Position numbers and translations under genes: made by a program
The notes under the pieces: model-generated
The model's input: only the letters and a program-made list of their open reading frames with translations
Databases searched by the model: none
Told to the model about the DNA's origin: nothing
DNA from: Ichthyophonus hoferi
Taxonomy: Eukaryota; Opisthokonta; Ichthyosporea; Ichthyophonida; Ichthyophonidae
Reading direction: 5' to 3'
Assembly (NCBI GenBank): GCA_002751075.1
Contig: NAOQ01000009.1
Location: forward strand, 376,065-427,789
Length of the DNA stretch: 51,725 nt
Shown: piece after piece, positions 32,860 to 43,718 of the stretch
How the letters are laid out: each line of letters starts with the position of its first letter
Numbering within the stretch: the first letter of the stretch is position 1

Positions 32860-34060
32860 TCTATTCTAAACCTTAAGGTAGACTTAGACCAAAAACAAAA
32901 AAAAACAAATATAACCTAACTTAACACCACATAAAACCTCCCCCTCCTAGCCTAGTGAAGATCCTACTGCTAGAAATGACCAAGAAGTGTCTAACTGCTA
33001 TTCCAAATGCAACATGTCCCATGCCCTTAGGAATTGGGCTGGGACCAAGGCTTTGGTAAACATGTCCGCCCGTTGAGCTGTAGTAGACACCTGCTCCAAC
33101 ATGATGATACCCCAGCTGATGTTGTCCTTGATGAAGTGGTATTTTAACTGTACATGCTCAGTGTTGCACATAGTGCCATTTGAATTTGCTACTACAATCA
33201 TTGAAATGTTGTCCTCAAACACTGTCACTGGGGAAAACTCATACCTCACAAAAGTAACACATGTTGAAGCCAGACTGTGTTCTTTATGGCCTCTGCCAGA
33301 CTAATATATTTTACCTCCATGCTTGACATGGCTATGAGGCGTTGCCTCTTGCTTGACCAGTCCACTGGAGAGTTTCCCAAGTAATTAACCATCTTGATAG
33401 TGAATTTTCTTGAAGTGGTCTCCCCTGCAAAATCTGCATCCACATATACTTCAAAGTCAAGAATTTCTCTCTTGTAAACCAGGCCCAGACTTGAGGTTGA
33501 ATGCAGGTATTTGACTAAATGCATCAATATGTTCCAGTGAGTGACAGAAGGGTTTAGAGAATACTGACTCAAAAAACTCACTGTGAACATAATGTCTGGT
33601 CTAGTTAATCTAGATATCCACACAACGGTTCCTATTACCATTTGATATGCTTTTGTTGAACACTACGGAACGTCTATACCACCAGCCAGGCTGTCAACCA
33701 CATGGGATAAAAGTATTGGGTTTTGTAGTGGGTGCCCCTTGTCCAAACCATGGACTTCCATGAGTTTTTGAATGTATTTTGTTCGAGTCGCATGAATGTT
33801 CCCATTTTCCTTCTGTTGGATCTCAAACCCAATGTATTCCCTTGGCACTCTCATGTCCTTTGTGTTGAAATGATCTGCCAGGTTCCTTATAAATTCCACT
33901 CTGTCATTTACATTGTCAGAAAAAAGCAGCATATCATCCACACACACACATATAGACATGTAACGAGGTTCTAACCTAGTATATACACACTGATCTGCGG
34001 TGTTGGCCACAAAACCTTAAGTATGAAGAAATTCCTGGAGAGTCCTCTTTCATATGAGTG
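32860..34060 (-). mobile_element. Ty1/copia fossil 4: RT and RNase H, minus arm of an inverted pair
   Basis: RT end and RNase H: YMSICVCVDDMLLFSDNVND is the YVDD-type box region, then WISRLTRPDIMFTVSFLSQY, VYVDADFAGETTSRK, and TTAQRADMFTKAL at the RNase H end. Followed on the left by a polypurine tract and LTR. Broken, a small number of breaks; the youngest-looking copia sequence here. Confidence 0.85.
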
Positions 34061-34067
34061 CTGACTG

Positions 34068-35019
34068 ATGCAGTCCACAAAGTATACTAGGTTAAAACCT
34101 TGTTACATGTCTATATGTGTATATATGGACAATATGCTGCTTGTTTCTGACAACATAAATGACAAAGTAGAATTTGTGAAGAACCTGGTAGATCATTTCA
34201 ACACACAGGACATGAGAGTGCCAAGGGAATGCATTGGGTTTGAGATCCAACAGGAGGAAAATGGGAGCATTTATGCGACTCAAACAGGATACATTCAAAA
34301 ACTCATGGAAGTCTATGGTTTGGACAAGGGGCACCCAGTACAAAGCCCAATACTTCTATCCCATGTGGTTGACAGCCTGGCTGATGGCGTAAACGTTCCG
34401 CAGTGTTCAACAAAAGCATATCAAATGGTAATAGGAACCATTGTGTGGATATCTAGATTAACTAGACCAGACATTATGTTCACAGTGAGTTTTTTGGGTC
34501 AGTATTCCTTAAACCCTTCTGTCACCCACTGGAACATATTGATGCATTTAGTCAAATACCTGCATTCAACCTCAAGTCTGGGCCTGGTTTACAAGAGAGA
34601 AATTCTTGACTTTGAAGTATATGTGGATGCCGATTTTGCAGGGGAGACCACTTCAAGCAAACCCACTACCAGGATGGTTAGTTACTTGGGAAACTCTCCA
34701 GTGGACTGGTCAAGCTAGAGGCAAGGCCTCATAACCATGTCAGGCATGGAGGCAGAATTTATTGGTTTAGCCGAGGCCATAAAGAACACAGTCTGGCTTC
34801 AACATGTGTTACTTTTTCTGGGGTATGAGTTTTCCCCAGTGACAGTGTTTGAGGACAACATTTCAATGATTGCAGTAGCAAATTCAAATGACACCATGTG
34901 CAACACTGAGCATGTACAGGTAAAATACAACTTCATCAAGAACAACATTGACTGGGGTATCATCACATTGGAGCAGGTGTCTACTACAGCTCAATGGGCA
35001 GACATGTTTACCAAAGCCT
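34068..35019 (+). mobile_element. Ty1/copia fossil 5: RT and RNase H, plus arm of an inverted pair
   Basis: Nearly the same segment as the minus arm (over 90% alike by eye), in opposite orientation, beginning at the same YMSICVYMDNMLL region and ending inside the RNase H tail at the edge of LTR 35020-35456. Broken. Confidence 0.85.
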
Positions 35020-35456
35020 TGATGAGACAAACGCTTATATCTAATGAGCTCCTTTGTCTGACTAATTCTATATGTTGGCCTAGCGACTACTGCTCTATCC
35101 TCTGAATCTGAACTGTCACTCAATATCTGTACTCTAATTTTTGTCAACAATTTCAATTTGTCCAACATAATGTACTAAGAGGCCTAAAATGATGTCTATC
35201 TAAATTCAAAAGAAAAAAGACACAAGAGTTTTCAGTTTGGTAAAGTCTCCATTGAACGTTTACCAAGAAAAAGAGACTGACTGACTGTTGGTAAATTTAT
35301 TTTATACCTGGAACTGCAAAACGGCTCACCAATGTGAAATCAGTCCTTAATTTGTTCTGCCTAACATGTATCTTCTACTGGACCCATAATTAAAGTATGT
35401 TTTTATTGGTTAGCATGAACCCTAAAGGACTAAGTGCTAATTAGTGATACTTGACA
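35020..35456 (-). repeat. 437 bp copia LTR, right copy
   Basis: Same orientation and length as 32415-32851. It joins the plus-arm RNase H directly at ccttg/tgatgag-type sequence; no target duplication was found around it. Confidence 0.75.
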
Positions 35457-36609
35457 GCAACTAAGGGTATTAGAATAGGGTTTGGTAGACTCACTCAGGC
35501 TTAGGTAATACCTGGATATAATGTCAACACAGGCTGCAAAAGTTAGCAAATGCTGGTTGTAAGTGTCTCCATAGGGTTTGTTAATGGATAGGCCATTGGG
35601 GCCTCACCTGAGGTAGAAAAGAAGTTGACCATGAGGTAAGGGGGAGAATTGGTTCAATAGAATTGGATTGAGGATGATAAAAGGGGGCATTAGTTTTATA
35701 GGAAGAGGTATTATTTGATGACGTGATTATATATAGAAAAAGAACTCATTGGAAAAGGATCTATCTCCACGTGATCAGAATTTATAAGTTTACAGTCAGT
35801 CATGAGAGTGTCCTGAGTGGGTTGATTAGGAGTATAAATTTGTTAATAGGAAACAGTTGCAAACAGGCTTTAAATTTGCTTTGTGAGTGCATAAGCACAT
35901 GTCTGTGTTGGCGGAGAATTTTGCTACTGACACCTGGTCTCAACAATTTTCTTAGAAAAGGTATCCTGGATAGGTAAAAAATGGTGCCAAAAGTAAGTTG
36001 ATCTCTCATATTTACAATGGGAATATGAGGAGAAAAATAAATTGGAACGAATAAAATGAAAAGAGGTTCCTGTTAAGTAGAAATCAGAGAAACGGCAATA
36101 AGGGGCATGTTTCTGTAGGCTAAGTCGGTAGCTAGAAGATTTAGCTGAGAGAACGTTGAGTGATCCAACACTGGTTGCAGATTTGAAAATTTAATTATGT
36201 TTAAGTGAGGACATCTTTCTGATGATTATTGATAAAAAAGGAAAAACGGCTGGATAAGCAGCTGCCTCAATATAAAATTATAGATAGCACATAGTAGTGG
36301 GAGTGTAGCAAGGGTTTATAACCTTATTGGAAATAGCGCTAGTATTTGTCGCACTGGATTCTATTTGACGGATCGTGTGCCTATCTTCTCCAGTTTTTCT
36401 ACGTAGTTAACGACAGGTAAAAAATAAGCTAATGCCTTTTCTTTGTAAGTTCTACATGTAGAACACAATTATTCTGAATTTAGAGACATTTTATACTTCC
36501 TACCTTGAAATTTTCAATATGAACAATAACTATGATCCAAACTACTGTAATTATAAATCAGCACTATACAAGTATTCTCTAATGGCTTGCCTAGTTGACC
36601 TTTTAAATA
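35457..36609 (-). mobile_element. Possible copia gag-side remnant
   Basis: About 35480-36050 on the minus strand has proline/serine-rich stretches resembling a copia gag N-terminus (ILPLTSWSTSFLPQVRPQWP). No motif is decisive. The rest is AT-rich with nothing seen. Confidence 0.3.
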
Positions 36610-36900
36610 AGGAATCTAAATGATAAATTTCTACCATTTGAAAATCGAAAGACCATATAAATTTGACAACTGAGAAGCTGTTACAGTAAACAGTAGCTCT
36701 ATTGTTGTTTTTGAAACTTATTATATACATATACATATAAATAATGGGGAAACACCAAATACTTGACCACTATGTCATAGACCAGTCATTTGACAACAAC
36801 TTCCTGTTAACCTTAATACGAAACGGTAACTTAATGTAAGAAATTCGGTAACAGTAACAAAAGATAATCTATCTAAGCAGGGTAAAGAACTTAGTTCCAG
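36610..36900. repeat. LTR-like repeat, second copy of 18890-19205
   Basis: Shares aacttattatata, aatgggga, ctatgtcatag, accagt and aacaaaagataatctatct with the copy at 18.9 kb. The pair brackets the whole retroelement graveyard. Confidence 0.5.
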
Positions 36901-37836
36901 CATAGTCTATTTTCATTTTTCATACACTACTTCTTTAATGAAATGCCCTGTGCTGCACACTACATAATACATTCTTGCCATAAACTTGGTTGATTTTAAT
37001 AAAAACCAAGTAAAAGTAGGTCCAAAGTCAGTGTAAATGATTCTGGTTATATAAGTGTAAGTGTTTGGCAGCATGCCAGTCGATCATACACTTACGTTAT
37101 TTTAACGAGCTATCTCAGTTAATGATTGAGTTTATCCACAATTACTATAGTGCTTGTATTATCAAGACGGTACTTTATGCTATATGCTTATGATTTCTTA
37201 TGCATTGTCCAACTACGACAATACGACAATACTCGATTTAAAAATCCGTAATTACTAATGTAAATAATCACCAATACGTTATTTTACGTAGTAAACTTTT
37301 TTAATAATGCCCCTTCAAATTACAAGAGTTTATTTCTAAGAATGCACCAAAGTTCTCGTCCTAACTCCCAATACACCACACCTGGTTCTAATAATACTTA
37401 ACGTTCCAGTGCCATAGACTATTTCAAAAGTATAATGCTTTGTAAAATAAACATATCACAATACCTAAAATTGAATATATATCCCTATAGGCTAAAAACA
37501 CCCATTAGCTATACAATACAGCATATCCCCTATGCAATTTAAACATTATTCCACAAATATGTTGAAAGCTTTCTGTATGTCGACTGTTCCCATATAGTGT
37601 AATGCATTGGGGAGTTGTTGTGCTTATGTGGTGGTGGGTGACAGTTTTTGTTCTCAAGAAACAATAATTGCAAGTCGATCATACCTAAATTCAATCATTT
37701 AATTCCCGCCACAATTTTTTATTCACTATCAATTAATTAATTAAAAAGATGATAAAAGGCAACCAATGCTGAGTCTACAATCTATTTTAAAGCAGCCTCG
37801 TGCTCGTTGGCTATAGGAAATAGCAATGGCTCCAGA
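36901..37836. other. Intergenic, AT-rich
   Basis: No gene, RNA gene or repeat recognised. Confidence 0.35.
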
Positions 37837-37994
37837 TTATCCGTACCATCGCTCATTTTCAAATGATAAGAATCCATTTTCTATATAGATTTGTATACTC
37901 TCAATGGTAAACAATATATATATATATATTAGTTTTAATTACCTGGTCTTTCCATACCGGGTAGTAGCTCACTTTCAACACTGATGGACGACAT
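37837..37994 (-). CDS. Candidate short spliced gene start, 31 aa
   Basis: Exon 37943-37994 (MSSISVESELLPGMERP) ends at a good donor (CCAG/GTAATT); after a 62 nt intron, acceptor TATATAG joins 37837-37880 in frame, giving ENGFLSFENERWYG and a stop. FENERWY recalls the FENQRWY-type core of dysferlin domains in fungal peroxins and Spo73, but the frame ends there, so either more splicing follows or the gene is a relic. Weak. Confidence 0.28.
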
Positions 37995-38688
37995 TGGACA
38001 AATCTAGCAGCTCTGTATGCTACAGTGAAATGCACTCTACAAGTGCTATGGTCTCAATGCTCATTCCTTCAATCTTTGATTAGCATTGGTATGAAGTTAT
38101 AGTTTTAAACCTAGGTACTGCCATAAAAATTTACCTTGGGAGGCGTACTCTATATGGGAAACTATAATAAAAAAAAGAGCAACACTCCAATGCATTGCTC
38201 TTGAGTTGTTGTTGACCTAAGAAACATTCTTGATTATTTATTTAGAAGTGTATATATATTGGGGTTAATTACATAGTATTAGTCTCACAACAACACAAAA
38301 TTTTCTTCTGGAATTCAAAAGAAGGTACTTAAATTTTGCAAGAAATAATAATCGTATAGTGGAAACATTTTTGATTTTATGTGCAAGCTCTTTTAGGCGT
38401 TTTAGCTTCTTGCAAGGTAATGAGCTAATCTATTTCTAATCTTTAATCATTATATCCCTTTTATAATTTATATATTTAATATATGCAACTAAGGATTTTT
38501 AAATCCTCCAATATATTCAATCGGAAGACTTATCGCTCCGTAAATATAATTTTATACTCGGTGACTTAAGTTCTGTTTAAAATATTCAATATTTATATAA
38601 TTGTACAAACTGCGAGTCCACAGGTGTATAACTCCTGTGACTTCTTCAGCAGTCCGGTTTTCAGACACTCCAATTATTATTGCTTTGT
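37995..38688. other. Intergenic, AT-rich
   Basis: No feature beyond possible promoter for the candidate at 37994. Confidence 0.3.
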
Positions 38689-40098
38689 TTATAATAATGG
38701 CAAGTTGAGATTGTCTACAGGCGAGCTAGACCTAGTTAGGAAGAAAAACTTTCCGATTGTTTGCGTTCAATTATTTAAGAGATCTTTTCTAGGAGTAAAA
38801 TCGGGTAGATCTCGTATGCCATGCATAACCACATACAATAGAATTTTTCCCAATTTCGAGGCTGACCTTATGTGTCAATATAAAATATAATTTCTGTTTA
38901 TTGTAGTAAGAGGTTACAGTGTTTTATTAAATTAATGTAGGCAAGAGTTTCGACCTACTTAATAGGAACCACGAATAGCTAAAAGGGAACACGAATACCG
39001 TAAAAAGATAAGTGTAAAACCAAACAACTAAAAGTACCAGGTTACCTGCACCAAAGCACCATTCCGAGCATAATAAAGGCTGCAAATGGAATATCTAAAC
39101 TAGAATATACTTCTGTCCAATTATTTAAGCCATATGTCTCGATAGAGGTTAAAAGTATGGCTACTAATCTGAGCGCTATGGCTCTTAGTTACTTTAGTAC
39201 CTAACCATAAAGGCATCGGTAGCGGAGCACAGATTAAGATCTGGTATTTCAATAAAAGAATGAAACTAATCAGTCAGACCGATTTCGCTATAGACATTTT
39301 TAATAATGACAAGTCAGTGCGCTTTACTATTAATCTGATCAATCAGATATGGATTTTAATGTTTATTTAAAGCAATCTATGTCGCTACTGGGTTACTGCT
39401 GAAATATTATTTATATATTCTATAACTTCTATCCAATCACCTCCCCCACCTTCTCCTACCTAATTCTTTCCTTAGACGAGTAGGATATAAGCATTCATCT
39501 CTATTTAATAATCATGGCTATTAATAAAACATTAACGGGCAAATACTTCCACTATCAGCTATTATAGGCGTCGCCTGTTTAACAAAGACTCTTATTTAAA
39601 ACAACCAAAAAAAGACAGTAAAAGCTATTCACCCTTTAATAAAGTGAAACATAAGCAATTTATGTATTAAAAAAGTATACTATGTAAATCGCCAATGCCA
39701 TTAGTCAATTATAACCACCTAGTTTAGACTGACTCCTACTAATCTATTGGTGGATTGCATTAGCCTTGCCTTACTGGCTAATATAAAATACTCTAAGCAA
39801 ATACAAAACGTACAAGCGTGGTAAAAGTTACTCGTGGTGTGAATTTACCGATATTTCTTTGATAGCAAATAAAAGTATTCCAATTATAGAATAATATAAT
39901 GTATACTATATATATATATATATTATTCAAACAAATATAAAACGAAATAAATTGCATTGTATCTTACAGCACAAAGCAGAACAAAATATGAAAGTAGAAT
40001 ATATTTAAAATGCTTTCACTACATACATGCTGGCAATATCCGTCAAGTTCAGTAAGTGAATGCTCCCATGGATCAGCTACATTAACCATATCCACCTT
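38689..40098 (-). CDS. Candidate multi-exon gene, 3' part, predicted membrane segment
   Basis: Four exon-like segments on the minus strand keep frame: 40027-40098 (KVDMVNVADPWEHSLTELDG and YCQH, donor CAT/GTATGT), 39547-39574 (ATPIIADSG, acceptor TTAAACAG), 39046-39163 (AILLTSIETYGLNNWTEVYS, then a hydrophobic LDIPFAAFIMLGMVLWC, donor AG/GTAACC) and 38689-38731 (SSSPVDNLNLPLL, stop). Intron phases match at each join. The last join and the exact ends of the 28 nt exon are the weakest. Upstream exons are not resolved; possible pieces lie at 40.3 and 40.8 kb. Product unknown, probably with one membrane helix near the C-terminus. Not confirmed by any family match. Confidence 0.35.
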
Positions 40099-40106
40099 CT
40101 ATATAT

Positions 40107-40134
40107 TAAAAATTAAAAATTAAAAATTAAAAAT
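40107..40134. repeat. Tandem repeat (TTAAAAA)x4
   Basis: Four 7 bp units just upstream of the 40027-40098 exon on the minus strand, where they form part of its T-rich 3' splice region. Confidence 0.8.
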
Positions 40135-41566
40135 GATAATCAAATATTTTTGCTGTTTCCGTTAAAATCTCTCATGCAGGGTTGAAATTTGAAATTTTGA
40201 AAGTTGTGGTAGTGAATGTTTCAGCAAGAAAAGGGTAGATAGTATTCACTCAAAGAAGCATAAGTGGCAATAAGTATATTATAAACATAAACGGAAACAT
40301 ATATTTATTTACCCAGATACTCCACATCCCAATTACTTCTTGAATATTTAAATGGTTTATCAATTTTTGTATCTTAAAAGAATTCCCGATGAATATATAA
40401 AGAAGGAACAAGTATATATAGATGCAATAACATATCTGAAAACTGATGTACTTACTGGTCAATCAATAAAGTGGCAGGAAAGAAATTCCTGTGCACAAAG
40501 TCTACTTATTTTAATTATTTATATGCACAGAATGTGTATGAATTACACAAGCATGCTAATATAAAGGTTATGGATACGTCTATTTGCTATGTTTCCATAT
40601 GTCATTGCTAATAAATAAAGGCAATATTGAATAAATCTTTTCAAATTAGTGCCAATGCTTGCCGTGTTCATTGCGATTGCGGCAATAAAAGTGATTTTGT
40701 TGAGATCCTTATTTCTGATAGGCAATCAGAATGATCAGCGATCACATTGCTCAACGCTATTCCCGATCTGACTCTATCACGCCATCTCATAATTCCCTAG
40801 ATTCCTATGATTCCTGAGCGCCAAGGCTCATCCAATTCGCGAGCCAAATCCTGTAATTGGAAGGAGATTTTTTGAAATATAAACATCCCAAATTGGACCA
40901 CTAATTCTATTCGTTAAAATATTTGATCTATTAATTTGATTGGATATTGTTTTAAATTATGTACATGTGGGTTCTGACATTTTTCGTTTGTTTACACGTG
41001 TATAGTGAGTGATCTTAAGTATAGGGGTTCATGGTGTGGCAGGTCAGTATTCATCCTTGAATGCTGCATCTTGACGATTTAAGACATGCCAGTGGCGATT
41101 ATTAATAAAATTAGTTGTAGAGGAGAGATGGTACGGGAAAAGGAGCAGAAGAGACTTTAGATAGAAGCAGCAAGTATTTAACCCAAGATATGCATATATA
41201 TGTGTATATTAAAATATTTTAGAAGGGTAGGCCAATGAATATCTTCACTTAAACAAAACCAGTTCAATTTTCAAAAGCTTGCAGTACCCCTCCCTAGTCA
41301 TACCTCCACCTAAACAATACTGCACCGATATTATCACATATTGTCATCAATGACAATTATACCACAGGAAAATGAGACAGAGAACAGAGAATAGAGAGCA
41401 CCTAAAATCGGAATGGTGAACATGCACCAAAAACTAACTTTAAGGCAAATGCTAACTCGTGAAAGAGGTTCCAACGGTGATGTAAACAGAACTCTTAATT
41501 TATATGTACCCCCATTTAGTTCATCTAGAAAGAGTTAAAAAACATGCCTTCGGACTTACCGGTTAT
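40135..41566. other. Intergenic or unresolved exons
   Basis: Short coding-like pieces on the minus strand at about 40790-40850 (QDLARELDEPWRSG) and 41374-41533 (hydrophobic, VSICLKVSFWCMFTIPILGA) and on the plus strand at 41419-41537 (MHQKLTLRQMLTRERGSNGD). They cannot be joined into one model with confidence. Confidence 0.25.
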
Positions 41567-41913
41567 TTATTTGCTTCCAGGATGGCCCACAATATAGAAA
41601 ACATAAGTGTCTGTCAAGTCATTATCATCTTCAACCAATTCAACCAGTATTACCCGAAGATTAAGGCAATTAAGCTTGACTAATACAGTAGAAACTGTAG
41701 GATTTTTTATGTGATAGTCCATTAAAGTTAGTGGTTAATCTTGTCATGTATTAGGTTTATCCTATAGGGAAGGACTGCATAATTACTGGGCTCCCTATAC
41801 GATCTCGATTGTACTAGTTTGATTGTGTGCCTTCGATCTAGCTCTAGTGCCTTAAGAGTTTGCTTTGTGTATTTAAATAAAGTACAAATGGACTTACTGA
41901 CGTGGGACATCAT
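41567..41913 (-). CDS. Candidate two-exon small gene, 47 aa
   Basis: ATG ATG at 41913, exon 41898-41913 ending A/GTAAGT (strong donor), intron 41695-41897, acceptor CCTACAG, exon 41567-41694. The frame reads STVLVKLNCLNLRVILVELV, then EDDNDLTDTYVFYIVGHPGS-K and TAA. Alternating hydrophobic and acidic residues look like folded protein, and the donor is excellent. A further GTAAGT donor lies just after the stop, so a longer isoform or a decayed longer gene is possible. No family recognised. Confidence 0.35.
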
Positions 41914-43718
41914 TGAGGGTTTTTATTTCTCTTTTAAATTCTAGATTGTTTGATGAAAATAATTAGAATTGCTACTTCCTCTAATTAGAAAGGTGGAGTT
42001 ATTTAAAAACCTGTAAACGCTAGCTGGCAAATCTGAATCCTGCCATAATATTATATAATTCGATGTCGAGTCTATAACTACCACCATTTTAATACATGCT
42101 GTCTCTATCCCATACGTATTGAAATTATAACACTATCGATTACTAACATATAATCATCTAACTGATCGCCACATATCGTGACGTATTACACATTCACATT
42201 TTTTGTACACAAGCATAAAGAAATCATAGTAAAGTTAAAATGAATAAATGAATATTGCAATTGGCTAATGAGGATTTGCTTGACATATATACTGTACGTT
42301 TTATATCCTTTATCCCTTAAAAATTCTGGCCTCAACGCTATACTTAAAGAGCTTACGTCAATGGATTGGGAGAGCTAGCATAAGGCATAAAGCGTAAACA
42401 TGACTTATGGAAGAATTAATATTGCATATTTGAACTACAGCTATGTATCCCAATACAATAAAACTTGGCAAGCCAATGAAATTACAACATACCTAAAAAT
42501 CTTATACAATTAAAATACAGTTAAAATACAGTACATATCAATATGTATATTACTTTTATCATTAATGCATTTTTTTTTAATAAATTTAATAATTAATATA
42601 GTTTTAGTAATGGTAATAATTATTAATATTATTAATTATTGATGGTGGTTTCAATGTAATCATATGTCTAACGTATTTTTGCTGACTCATTTTTGCGCAA
42701 CTCTGGCATATAATCTATACCATTTTTTGATTGGTGCGCCAACCGTAAAATTTAAGCTAACTCTTGTTTTATTATTGTAATCTCTATTTACAAACCCAAA
42801 CCCCATTTATTATTTCGCATTATGTCCTAAAGCAGCCACGTCGGTATAGTCGACCATAGAGTTTGGATTGTATTCTTTATTTAAATATTTTATAGTGTAC
42901 GTATTTAACTAAAAATAAAATTTTGTAGAAGTACACGATTAGTTATATTTTTTAAATTAAGTTCACCGGATTTTGATGAATATCTCCTATTGCATGGTCC
43001 GGTATTTTATTCGTGTAGGAAGTTGTATAAATTTAACCAATCACCTCTTGGATCTATTTGATTCATGGAATGCTCACAAAATGTATCTCTTATGTTAAAG
43101 TTGACCAATATGAAATTATAACAAATATTGACATGTTTACTAGATAGTACTACATAGTAGTTATTTATACTTTTAAAATCTTCGAGTTAAGCGATATCAC
43201 CAATTTTGCATCAGGGATACTGGAGAGATGGGTAGGCAGGAATGTAATGTTTAAGTATTAGGAGCTACATAAAAATAAAAATATATTTCATAGATAAGGA
43301 CAATTTTATTTCAACTTTTTTTACAAGAATTTCAGTTTTTTAAAGGGACAATCTGAGGAGATCGATTTTTCTATACTAACCTTGAGATTCATGTAGCCTA
43401 CATTTTATATACAATCTTATATAAATGACATATACGTCCGTTTTTTGGGAGTAGATGCGACCAGATGATTGGTAAATTGCGTACAATTATTTAAATATTT
43501 ATTCGCATGTTAAGAGGAGGGGTGGAGAAGAGCAGACCTCCATCGATAATCAACATAACAGGTTTTTAGATAACGTAGTATGACATAACATTATAGTCTA
43601 AACCTTTACCAACTCGGGTAGTTGTTCGAAAATAGTATAAAGACTATAATATACCACATTTGTATACATAAAGAAACATAAAATCATATTGTTAACTTCT
43701 TTTATTAATATTTTAAAA
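41914..43718. other. Intergenic; probable promoter region of the IQGAP-like gene
   Basis: AT-rich with long A/T runs near 42560-42640. A TATA-like tagtataaag at about 43635 lies some 80 nt before the IQGAP start codon. No gene called. Confidence 0.35.

Noticed and set aside
40543-40725. Hydrophobic frames on both strands near 40.6 kb as a membrane protein exon
   Set aside because: Both strands are equally open and hydrophobic, and no splice sites give a consistent frame.
41567-41569. Reassigned TAA codon (frame continues in phase across a 35 nt GTAAGT...TTCTAG segment)
   Set aside because: The RBR, ADH and IQGAP coding regions are read with the standard code and use no in-frame TAA, so code change is not supported; a stop or a decayed gene is simpler.
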